NCBI GenBank assembly: GCA_030411725.1
Contig: MU839831.1
Location: 682,001-746,000 of the forward strand
DNA length: 64,000 nt
Origin: Echria macrotheca
Lineage: Eukaryota > Ascomycota > Sordariomycetes > Sordariales > Schizotheciaceae
Reading direction: 5' to 3'
This document shows positions 35,263-43,564 of the stretch, in pieces. The notes under the pieces are model-generated. The model was given only the letters and a program-made list of their open reading frames with translations. It searched no databases and had not been told where the DNA came from. The translations under genes and the position numbers were made by a program. How positions within the stretch are numbered: position 1 is the first letter of the stretch; every line of letters begins with the position of its first letter.

Positions 35263-36195
35263 TTTGAGGGAGCGAGTTGGTGAAAGCTTGTTTCGAAGGA
35301 CGACGGTCAAAGATGCGTGAAGGTGCTCACAGAATCAAGGACTGTCGAGGACGCAGATGCTTCGGTTACCGTCAGAGCCTCGAGGCAATCTGGAGGGCTT
35401 TTCAGCGTATCCCCCAATCGCGTACGATTACTCGATTGGGGCTGAGGTTCAGAGCCTGGTCTCGATGTGGTATCATCGCACTGACTGAAAGTCGTAGGAG
35501 GAAATACGAGGCAAGCTGATCTCCCGTCAGTTGGATCATTGAGAATACACGGAAAATTATCTAGCTGGTCCAATCTTTCCACTTACTTGCCGAAAGAAGG
35601 GGTTGGATCTTGATCGTACCTTCCTTTAGATGTCGTTGTGAGCGGGTCTTGGCAATTGCTGAAGGGTTAGACGTACGGATACACAACCCCCGAGCTGAAC
35701 GTTGGAAAAGACGATGCCGCGATGAGAATATGAACTAAAAAGCATTATGGAAAGACATATGTACTAGAAATTAAACAAGTAATCTATCATACGTGCCTTA
35801 AAAATACCATTATTCCAATGTCTTTACTTGAAAAGCCGATGGACATGCCTTCATCGCAACTCAAGGACCCCACATCTCGGCTGGCTGCCGCCCCAAGGCG
35901 AAAACCCTCAATCTCCAAAACCACACCTTACGATCCTATGACGCAGTGTCATGAAAAGGGGTTTACTCTCTCACATTTACCACAAGCTCACGATACCAAC
36001 ACATAAACCCCCAATCGTCAGAAACCGCAGTTCAAGAAATACAGATTCTTCTTAACTCCTTAAGAACCAGAACAGATCCCCCGACAGGGAACCAAAGAGA
36101 GCTCCATCCCGGCACATCACCCCACACGACCTCACCTCACTCACCTCACCTCACCCCATCCCATCCCATCCCATCCACCCTCAACTCCCGCAAGA
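35263..36195. other. Divergent region upstream of the Helo-like and Rcf3-like genes
   Basis: A 933-bp region between divergent starts. A 91-codon minus-strand frame (35582-35307) is probably leader sequence. Close to the Rcf3-like start lies a CTCAC/CCCAT pentamer array. No other gene seen. Confidence 0.55.
36131..36176. repeat. CTCAC / (CCCAT)4 pentanucleotide array in the leader of the Rcf3-like gene
   Basis: CTCAC-type units at 36131-36154 run into four exact CCCAT units at 36155-36174, ending 20 bases before the start codon. It is likely to be part of the 5' UTR. Confidence 0.8.
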
Positions 36196-36600
36196 ATGCG
36201 CTCCCACGACGTAGCAAAACACCAAGAAGCAGTAGAAGCCTCCTGGGAAGCCGCGCGGGGCGCGACCTACGGCGCCGTCAAGTGGGGCATAGCATCGGCG
36301 CTGCTAGGCGGGATAGGCTACGCCGTCTCGCCTTTGTACAGGGGTTTAACTCTGCAGTTCAAAGTGTATGTCCCTAATATCCCCAATCTCTCTCTCTCTC
36401 TCTCTTATAACAAAATAAAACTAATACAGAGAGAAAAAAATAGATACATCCAAATGTCGGGCATGGTGCTGGGGAGCATGATCGAGGCGGATTACCGGCT
36501 GCGCGAGTACGAGGCGAGCATGCGGATGCGCAGGCGGTTGATGAGGGAGCAGGCCATGTGGCAGAGTTTAGAGGAGCAGTACGGCAAGGACGACGACTGA
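36196..36600 (+). CDS. Small Rcf3-like mitochondrial membrane protein
   Basis: Exons 36196-36365 and 36444-36600 encode 108 residues. The 78-bp intron (GTATGT donor, ACTAATAC branch, TAG acceptor) joins LTLQFKV to YIQMSGM. The protein has an N-terminal amphipathic part, a hydrophobic segment at about 28-48 (GIASALLGGIGYAVSPLY), then a second helix and a conserved MGxxxxAD-type segment (LGSMIEADYRLREYE) and a charged C-terminal tail. This layout resembles yeast Rcf3 (YBR255C-A), a modulator of cytochrome c oxidase in the inner mitochondrial membrane; similarity was judged from memory and is moderate. The intron is a multiple of three without stops, so a retained form would read 134 residues. 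Confidence 0.75.
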   Translation: MRSHDVAKHQEAVEASWEAARGATYGAVKWGIASALLGGIGYAVSPLYRGLTLQFKVYVPNIPNLSLSLSYNKIKLIQREKNRYIQMSGMVLGSMIEADYRLREYEASMRMRRRLMREQAMWQSLEEQYGKDDD

Positions 36601-36941
36601 GTGATCGATCTCTCAACTTGTATTTTGTAACTTTTTTTTCTTTCCTTCTCTTGTATTTTCCCCCCATCTTGTGGAAGCCTTTTCGGTTCCCTAGACCCAG
36701 GATTTCGGGCATGGCCGGCGGATACGTTGTCTCATGTGTATTGTATTGTACATACCACACGTCATCATCTCGATAGATGCCCCCCAAGAATCACTCACTT
36801 CTCTCATGATCAAAATGTTCCCAGAACCTGCCCAACGCAGCCCGACGCCAAACGCTAATGTAAGCCCAACGGGGTATCTATGATTTCCTTTTTTTCTTCG
36901 TCAAGGCCATGTCTTCCTCGATCCGGACCAGTGACCAGTGC
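36601..36941. other. Convergent intergenic region Rcf3-like / RFC4
   Basis: A 341-bp spacer between two 3' ends, with poly-T runs after the Rcf3-like stop. Nothing else seen. Confidence 0.6.
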
Positions 36942-38119
36942 TCACTTGCTGGGCAGCTCAAACAACTTCTGATCCATGTTCAGCTTGCACAGACGAACCA
37001 CGCACCCGCTCAGCTGCAGCAAGGTCTGCACGCCCTCCAGGATCTTCATATGCGTGAAGCCAATCTCCTTGATGAACTCGAGCTTGGAATGCTCGCTCAG
37101 CGTCGGAATCGTCTTGGTCACCTTGAACATGGTGCTGATAATATCGTGGCTCGAATAGCCCAGATCCCAGAGCTCCCGCAGCGTGTCGAGCGCCGAGTCG
37201 ACGTTGTGCTCGTAGCACGCCTTGAGCATGGCCTGCACCTTGATAGGGTGCGGCGAGTCGACCACCTTGAAGACGTTGTCGCCCGAGACAAAACCGAAGC
37301 CGGCCCAGGTCGACTGCAGGTTGTTGATGGCCTGGCGCATGTCGCCCTCGGCGCTGAAGACGAGCGCCGCCAGCCCGTCGTCGCTGTACTCGACCTTTTC
37401 TGCCTCGATGATTTGGAGCAGCCGCTTGACCACCTGGGCGTCGGTCAGCTTGGCATATCTCAAGATGGCGCAGCGCGACTGCAGCGGCTCGATGATCTTG
37501 TTGGACTGGTTGCAGGCGAAGGCGAAGCGCGTCGTGTTGGAGTAGATTTCCATGGTTCTTCGCAGGGCCTGCTGGGCGCCCGAGGTCATGCTGTCGGCTT
37601 CGTCGAGGATGACAATCTTGTGGCGGCCCTGGGGGAGCGTGACTTTCTTTTGTGCGAAGCCCTTGATTCTCTGTCGGACCACCTCAATTCCTATGTGACA
37701 CCGTTAGCTGGTAGTTCTGCACAATCTGGTAGTCGGCACACCTCGCTCGTCACTAGCATTCAGTTCCAGAACCGCCTCCTTGTATGCGTCTCCCAGGAGC
37801 TGTCTGGCTAGGCACAGCACACTGGTCGTCTTTCCGATACCGGGCATGCCTGAGATGATTACGTGCGGCATGTTGCCCTCCTTGGCGATGATCTTGAGTC
37901 GCTCGATAGTTTCCGTGTTGCCGACAACATCGTCGAGGAAGACAGGTCTGTACTTTTCCACCCTGAAGCAAAAAGAGCTTGTCAATAGATGTAAATCGCA
38001 TCACTCTATTTTCGCACATACCAGGGCAGTTCGTAGGTGGGAGTGCCATTCGCAGCCGACGTCAAGGCCTTGGCCGCCGCTGTCGATGATTCGCCTCTTG
38101 CCTCTGGTTTTGGAGGCAT
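36942..38119 (-). CDS. RFC4: Replication factor C small subunit Rfc4 (human RFC2 orthologue)
   Basis: Exons 38119-38022, 37962-37742 and 37690-36942 encode 355 residues, the normal length. Introns of 59 and 51 bp have GTATGT and GTGTGC donors. Motifs in order: LPWVEKYRP at 31-39, Walker A GMPGIGKT at 71-78, NASDERG at 101-107, Walker B DEAD at 136-139, and the clamp-loader arginine-finger motif SRC at 178-180 within IIEPLQSRCAILRY. The conserved EGDMRQAINNLQST sensor-2 region and the VDSPHP linker to the collar domain are intact. Rfc4 is one of four small subunits of the RFC AAA+ clamp loader that opens and loads PCNA at primer ends, and it is also shared with the Rad24, Ctf18 and Elg1 loaders. 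It is close to the ARG7 3' end in tandem. Confidence 0.97.
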
Positions 38120-38487
38120 TGTGTGTTCCAATTAAGGGTTCACCGAGATGTGCGCTGGTTTGGGAAGCAGGGTTGTCACGAAGTTGTGGTGTGCAGAGAG
38201 GGTGGAAAGCTTTGGAGGGGCAAGGCGCGACGCGGTGCGGTCCGGAAGTCGCGTCTTGATTTAAAGTGGTTTGCCAAGCCTCTCCAAAATTCGTGTCTAA
38301 TTCAACCCTAACCCTGTGATCATCGACAACATCACCTCCTTTTGTTTGGAGCAACTCTGGGAATAAAGTTTTCTATTTGTTTATGACTGCATGAAAGGCA
38401 GATCTAAGCAGAGGACGCTTTTATAGGTGCGCTTTCTCCCTGAATCCAGACACTGATATATACACCATACCGCCCGCCACAACTTCA
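38120..38487. other. RFC4 promoter region and ARG7 3' flank
   Basis: A 368-bp gap between tandem minus-strand genes. It includes GACGCGG and TCGCGTC words (38228-38255) about 110-135 bp upstream of the RFC4 start, near-matches to the MCB consensus. No gene seen. Confidence 0.5.
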
Positions 38488-40062
38488 CTACGTCCGGTAG
38501 TCGCCGTTGATTGTGCTAGACGCATTGTCAGCGTTGTCAAGCAAGAAATTTTGAAGGAGAAAGCTCTACTCACATATACTCATGGCTGTAATCGCAGGTC
38601 CAGTACGTCGCCTCTTTGTCACCCGTGCCAAGGCGGACGAGAATCTCAAGATCCTCATGCTCCAAGATCTCGGCAGCTCGTGTCTAATAACTGTTAGCAT
38701 GGCTCACAATGACAAGTCACAAAATTCCCTGGGCTGAACATCTCATACCTCATCGACTTGCTCCGGTTCGCCATTAACCAGCAGTTTTAGTTCTGCCGAC
38801 CCATCGGTTGGAACGAATGACACATTGGTCTTCTCGGGAACAATCGAAGGCACATCGTTGACGGGCATTCCGGGCTCAGAGACGAGCGAATATCCAGTAG
38901 CACAGAGAATCCGTCCCCTTTTATCTGTTAGTGTCTGCCGGACTTCCATTCGGACTACTTACCAATTAGCATCCTTTCCATACAGCGCGGTCTTGACCAG
39001 GGGCGAGCGAGCAATGGTGCTAGCAATCCTACGAGCAGCCTCCTCGTCTGCTGACTCTGTCACTCGGATGGTGACAAACTTGGTGGCACCCTCGCCATCA
39101 CGGACGATGAGTTGAGCCAGCTCCGTCGCAAACCCTGTCAGCACCTTTTGGAATGCCTCGTAATCCTGCGAGCCCTCGACAACCTCCTTGCCCCCAGCAG
39201 CGCCGTTGGCCAGTAGAGCCACCGTATCGTTGGTAGAGGTATCGCCGTCGATGGTGATGCTGTTGAAGGACCGGTCGACCGCATACTTGAGCAGAGAGGG
39301 CAGTGCCGCGGACGAAATCGGAGCATCAGTCGTGATAATACCCAGCAGAGTGGCCATGTTGGGATGGATCATGCCAGCTCCCTTGGTCATTCCTGCGATC
39401 CGATACTCTGTCGACGGTGAGGAAGGGAGCGTAAAGGTGCGGGAGATAAGCTTCGGGAACGTGTCGGTGGTGCAGATCGCTTTGGCGCAGGTAAGCCAAT
39501 GCTCATGGGACGACCCCAACGCCATGTGTGCTGCGGGCACGTTGCTGGTGATCTTGTTGATTGGTAACCTCTGGCCGATGACACCGGTGCTCATGACAAT
39601 AGTTCCGTCTCCTTGACCCAGACACTTGTCGGCCGCCTCAGCCATCTTTGCCGCATCCTCCAAACCACCCTTGCCCGTGACGGCATTGGCACATCCTGAG
39701 TTGACAAGGACACCCCGAATGCCTTTGTTTTGGTTCTTCTGCAAAAGACTCCGGCTGAAGGTCACAGGGGCTGCCTGGAACTTGTTCTTGGTGAAGACGG
39801 CGGCGGCGGTGCATGGCCGGTCCGAGGCGAGAAAGGCAAGATCCGGTTTTGTCGTGTTCCCTGGCTTCACACCCACTACCGTTCCCGAGGCCTGGAACCC
39901 GAGAGGATATGTTCCCTTGGTGGGCACATATTTCTTCTTGGCAGCCGGAATCGAGCTTGTGGGTGCCGAGTAAAATCGACAATGAGCTGCACGGCTCTGG
40001 AGGGCCAATTGAGACTGGAGTAGCCTCAATTGGCCCGAAATAGGGCTCCTAAAGCATCGCAT
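38488..40062 (-). CDS. ARG7: Arginine biosynthesis bifunctional protein ArgJ (ornithine acetyltransferase)
   Basis: Four exons, 40062-38963, 38917-38749, 38683-38574 and 38515-38488, give 468 residues. Introns are 45, 65 and 58 bp; the last exon codes only ITINGDYRT, the family's usual C-terminus. Residues 1-35 form a basic, Ser/Leu-rich mitochondrial presequence (MRCFRSPISGQLRLLQSQL). Core motifs: GVLVNSGCANAVTGKGG, STGVIGQRLP, and KGAGMIHPNMATLLG, where the precursor cleaves itself between Ala237 and Thr238, making Thr238 the nucleophile. SITIDGDTSTNDTV is intact. The enzyme moves the acetyl group from N-acetylornithine to glutamate in mitochondria; many fungal forms also make acetylglutamate from acetyl-CoA. 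A perfect TGAGTCA lies 256 bp upstream. Divergent from the derlin gene. Confidence 0.97.
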
Positions 40063-40688
40063 TGCGGTCTTGGGCACAAGAAGAGGCGTGGGCAGCAGAG
40101 CTAGCGGTGTCGACGAGGAGCAGTCCCACCGCCGATTCGAAACAAGCTGCGAACCGGTACCGGAGCGAGCCGGTCTTGGGACAACCGTTCTCAGCTGGAG
40201 TCTTGGCAGAACAAAGTGTCGATATTTCTAGTGATTTATACTGTTTCTTTCCAATTGAAGAGACAATGACAATAATAACTCCGCAGTGACCTGGGACGAT
40301 GCTCAGAAGTCCCTCGTTGAGTCACTCCCCTCCAGTTCACAAGGCGTATCTGGCAATCGATAACGGAAAGTTTTGGGGTCACGCCCCGCGACACAAATTT
40401 GTCACAGCACGTTGGCGGGACGAGCCCTGGCCCAAGCTCCTGGAAGCCCCACCGCCCCACACAAGCTCGACCTTGAAAAAGGCGAATTTTGTTGGCGCAG
40501 CTTCCTTTCCCTTCCATCCAAAAAGACACGAATCACAAAGCTGACCAATTTGTTTTGGCCCGGCCGCTTTGGCCTTTTCTACTTTCCACCTCACGAACAT
40601 GCCTCCTTGAGTCGGCCTATGACCTGGGAGCTTCCTCTGAGGATCTAAAGCAAGCCCACATTCATTTCTCATTCACTGCACACACAAA
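40063..40688. other. Divergent promoter region ARG7 / derlin
   Basis: A 626-bp bidirectional promoter with a Gcn4/CPC1-type site (annotated separately). Several short open frames cross it without recognisable content. Confidence 0.55.
40318..40324. promoter_or_regulatory. Gcn4/CPC1-type site TGAGTCA upstream of ARG7
   Basis: A perfect palindromic bZIP site, 256 bp before the ARG7 start and about 365 bp before the derlin start. In fungi, Gcn4/CPC1/CpcA binds TGASTCA to induce amino-acid biosynthesis genes on starvation. Function is inferred from the motif and the target gene. Confidence 0.6.
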
Positions 40689-41850
40689 ATGGCGTCGGAA
40701 ATCATGGATGCCTACTGGGCGGCACCGCCGATGGCTAGGTGCGTTGACTTTGCGTCCTTCGATTCCCCACCACGACTGACATCATCGCTAGGACCCTGAC
40801 AACAGCTGTTGTTGTCGTCTCGCTCGCGGCTCACTTTGGGCCGTTGAGCCCATATTGGATCGCATTTATTAGCGAGAAGGTGTTCACGTTTCCGCCTGAA
40901 ATATGGCGGTTGGTGACGAGCTTTCTGCTTTGCGGCCCTCAACTCGGCCTCATTATGGACCCGTATTTCACCTATCAGAATCTGAAGGGGCTGGAAATGG
41001 GAAATCCGAGGTTTCCGCGTAGAGAAGATGTTCTCTGGTACCTGATCACGGTCTCTGGGTTCATCATTGTAGGTTGCCTTTCTCTTGTTTTCTTTCCTTT
41101 CGGCAGTTGCTGTTCCTCAGCACTGTGTACACACCTCGTATATCTGCCCGCATAGTGCTATCCTCCCAACTATAGCGGTTCCTGGAAACGAGGAAGATTA
41201 CCCCTGTTCTCTTGGCCTCCCCTTTTCGCTTTACGGGGATGGTTCGGGGTTCAGATATGGGTGGGCATGCTCTAATGGATGACTCGGGTGTGATTTACTC
41301 TGTTCGCCCCGGGTGGTTTTTAAGCTCCCTACATTTCAATACTATTGTGGTCCTATGTTTCTGGTGCCTGAAGGCCGAGAACTAACTGGAACAGGTGCTC
41401 AACAAACTCTACTTTGGCCACTACTTCTTCCTCCACGGACTCATAATTGCGATGTCGTACACGTTGACGCAAGATCAGCGTGGACAAAAGGCCAACTTTT
41501 TCTTCTTTACGGTTCCGGCTCAGGCTATTCCGTACTGCATGTTGATCTCGTCACTTCTCATGAGCCCTGGCTTGCTCTGGTTGCAGGTCAGTGGTCTCTT
41601 GGCTGCTCATCTTTACGATTTCTTGTCACGCATCTGGCCCGAGTTCGGCGGCGGTCCCAACCTGTTGGCAACCCCGGCGTTTGTATCGCGGCTGATCGAA
41701 ACGCCGAGGGTGCTGCAGCGCGACTATGGAACAGCTGTTCGGCCGAACCCGCGTGCAGCATCAGGTCAGAGCACGGGCGCGTCAACGGGGTCGGTTCTGC
41801 CCGACGCTTGGAAATCCCGAGGCTCGGGTCGTCGTCTGGGTGGGGATTAA
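40689..41850 (+). CDS. Derlin (Der1-like ER membrane protein)
   Basis: Exons 40689-40738, 40792-41068 and 41395-41850 encode 260 residues. The first intron is 53 bp (GTGCGT donor, CTGAC branch); the second is 326 bp with a GTAGGT donor and joins VSGFII to VLNKLYFGH. Derlin features: short cytosolic N-terminus ending in DAYWAAPPMART, the conserved PPEIWRLVTSF with the WR motif, a GLIMDPYFTYQNLKGLE loop, the FTVPAQAIPYCM segment and LLAAHLYDFLSRIWP. Four or more membrane segments are expected. Derlins are rhomboid pseudoproteases that help extract misfolded proteins from the ER for degradation. The C-terminal tail after about 225 is Ser/Gly/Arg-rich and lacks an obvious Cdc48-binding SHP box. 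Whether it is the Der1 or Dfm1 orthologue is unclear. Confidence 0.9.
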
Positions 41851-42259
41851 CAGTACCATATTGGAGGACGGGTGATGTACGATGATATGATTAATCATGA
41901 TCAATTGACAGTCGATTCTATCGACCTCTCTGTATCTCTTGTGGCTTGACCAGGCAAGTGCAAAAAGTGATGACCTATATATCCGTCTTGATGGAACGAG
42001 TGTAAACTTTTTATAACATGGCCCCCAAAAGCAAATAGGTATATCCAATCTGTGCCCAGATATTACCAGAACTCCAAGCAAACCAGCCGGCCGATACCCA
42101 TTTCATGATCCCATAAACCGCGTTGACCCAGATCCGCCCGAATCCCCAAATCAAAAACAAGTTCCTTTCCCAAATATAAAAATCTTTGACGAAAGAAGTG
42201 CAAATACCAAGAAGTGAAGTGGGCAAACAAACAAAGAAAAAAAAATTGGGCCTCATACT
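41851..42259. other. Convergent intergenic region derlin / membrane protein
   Basis: A 409-bp spacer between two 3' ends. A hydrophobic minus-strand frame of 81 codons (42256-42011) has no support and is treated as chance. Confidence 0.55.
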
Positions 42260-43564
42260 CTAACCCCAGACATCACTCTCAGCAGGCACAACCTCGGTAG
42301 GAAACCGCTGCTCGCCCCTCGGTCCCTTGGGCTGCTGACCGGCAATCCAATCACCTATTCTCCTCGAGGTCGAGTTATCCCTCCTATGTCCCCTGTTGTC
42401 GCCTATAGGGGCATTTGTACTACTACTCCCCCCCGGGACGGCGGCTGGGTATCCACCACCCCTTGTGGAAGAAGGAAAATTGTGGTGTGGTTGTTGCTGG
42501 TCAATAGGACTGGCGTACTGTCCTTGTAATATGGGGAGTGGCGGGGATGTGTTTAGAGGTTGGGAGATGCCCGTGTCGCCGCGGTGGACTGTGATGATTT
42601 GTTCTGGGTGTGGTTGTTGGAACGGGGGTGTTCCGGTTTCGATGGTTCGACCTTGGCCTTGGCCTGGATAACCACCGCCTGGTCGTGGCGGGGAGGGTTG
42701 TGGGCGGGTGAGGGTGCCTGTTGCTAGGCCTGGTATTGTCCGGGGATGTTCAGACGAAGTGGTGAAGGTGGTGTTTTGGGTCCGGCTGTTGTTGTTGTTG
42801 TTTAGGGGGGGGTTGTTGGATCCGGGGGAGTTGCGGGGGGAGCTGCGCAGGGGGAGGGGGTTGTATATTGTCGTCTGATGTTGTTGTTCTGGTTGTTGCA
42901 GGTTGGCGTTGGTAGGGGGGACGAGTTGGTGGTAATCTTTTCCGCCCTCGTCTTCGTCGGCGAGCCGGAAGACCTCGGACGGGACGCGCTCGCCGTCGGC
43001 CACGCGCAAAAAGGCCTGCATCACCAAATCGTCCGGGCGCGACTTGGTTCCTTTTGTGCGCGGCTTCTTCGGCGCCGGCTGCAGCGCGATCTGCGGCCGC
43101 GGCGTCTCCTCCTCGAGCGGGATGGTCTGCGAGGACGGGGGCGTCTGGCGCACCAGCGCGCGCGGGATGTAGGCCGGGTGCGTGGGCATGGCGCTCACGC
43201 TGGTCGGCTCGCCTGGGGAGAAGAAGACGCCCTCCTTGTGGAACTCGGGCGAGAAGGTTTGGGCTGATGAGCCGCTGCCGCCTAGGGTTGCTGATTCCAG
43301 CGTGTGGCTCATCTTGTAGTCGTGCGTGTAGATGGGCGGCGAGTAGGCGGCCAGTCCGTGGTTCTCTTCGAGCGGAGAGCGGAGACGGCCACCGCCGTGC
43401 TGGCGGGCGTATTGGCGCTGGCGCCGGTAGTAGATGATGAAGAGGCCGATGCCGCCGAGGAAGAGGGCGCCGGCCGCGCAGGCTATGCCGGCTATGGCGC
43501 CCGTGTCTAGTTTCGAGTCGTCCCGTCGGAGGAGGACGACGGCGGATACTGAACCTTCTGCCAT
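42260..43564 (-). CDS. Single-pass membrane protein with long disordered cytosolic tail
   Basis: A single exon of 434 residues starting MAEGSVSAVVLLRRDDSK. One clear transmembrane helix spans about residues 21-46 (GAIAGIACAAGALFLGGIGLFII), followed by a basic YYRRQRQ stop-transfer run, so the N-terminus is probably outside and the tail in the cytosol. The tail is rich in Pro, Gln and Asn (including NNNNNS) and has an acidic-hydrophobic conserved-looking block at about 175-220 (DDLVMQAFLRVADGERVPSE and YHQLVPP). There is no signal peptide before the helix. This is the layout of many fungal single-pass surface or sensor-like proteins, but the extracellular part is only about 20 residues, too short for a Wsc/Mid2-type sensor. 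Function is not recognised. Confidence 0.75.
   Translation of the reverse strand: MAEGSVSAVVLLRRDDSKLDTGAIAGIACAAGALFLGGIGLFIIYYRRQRQYARQHGGGRLRSPLEENHGLAAYSPPIYTHDYKMSHTLESATLGGSGSSAQTFSPEFHKEGVFFSPGEPTSVSAMPTHPAYIPRALVRQTPPSSQTIPLEEETPRPQIALQPAPKKPRTKGTKSRPDDLVMQAFLRVADGERVPSEVFRLADEDEGGKDYHQLVPPTNANLQQPEQQHQTTIYNPLPLRSSPRNSPGSNNPPLNNNNNSRTQNTTFTTSSEHPRTIPGLATGTLTRPQPSPPRPGGGYPGQGQGRTIETGTPPFQQPHPEQIITVHRGDTGISQPLNTSPPLPILQGQYASPIDQQQPHHNFPSSTRGGGYPAAVPGGSSSTNAPIGDNRGHRRDNSTSRRIGDWIAGQQPKGPRGEQRFPTEVVPAESDVWG

Noticed and set aside
35307..35582. 91-codon frame as a first exon of the Helo-like gene
   Set aside because: The Helo-like domain begins canonically at the chosen Met (35262), and no splice pair would add a sensible N-terminus.
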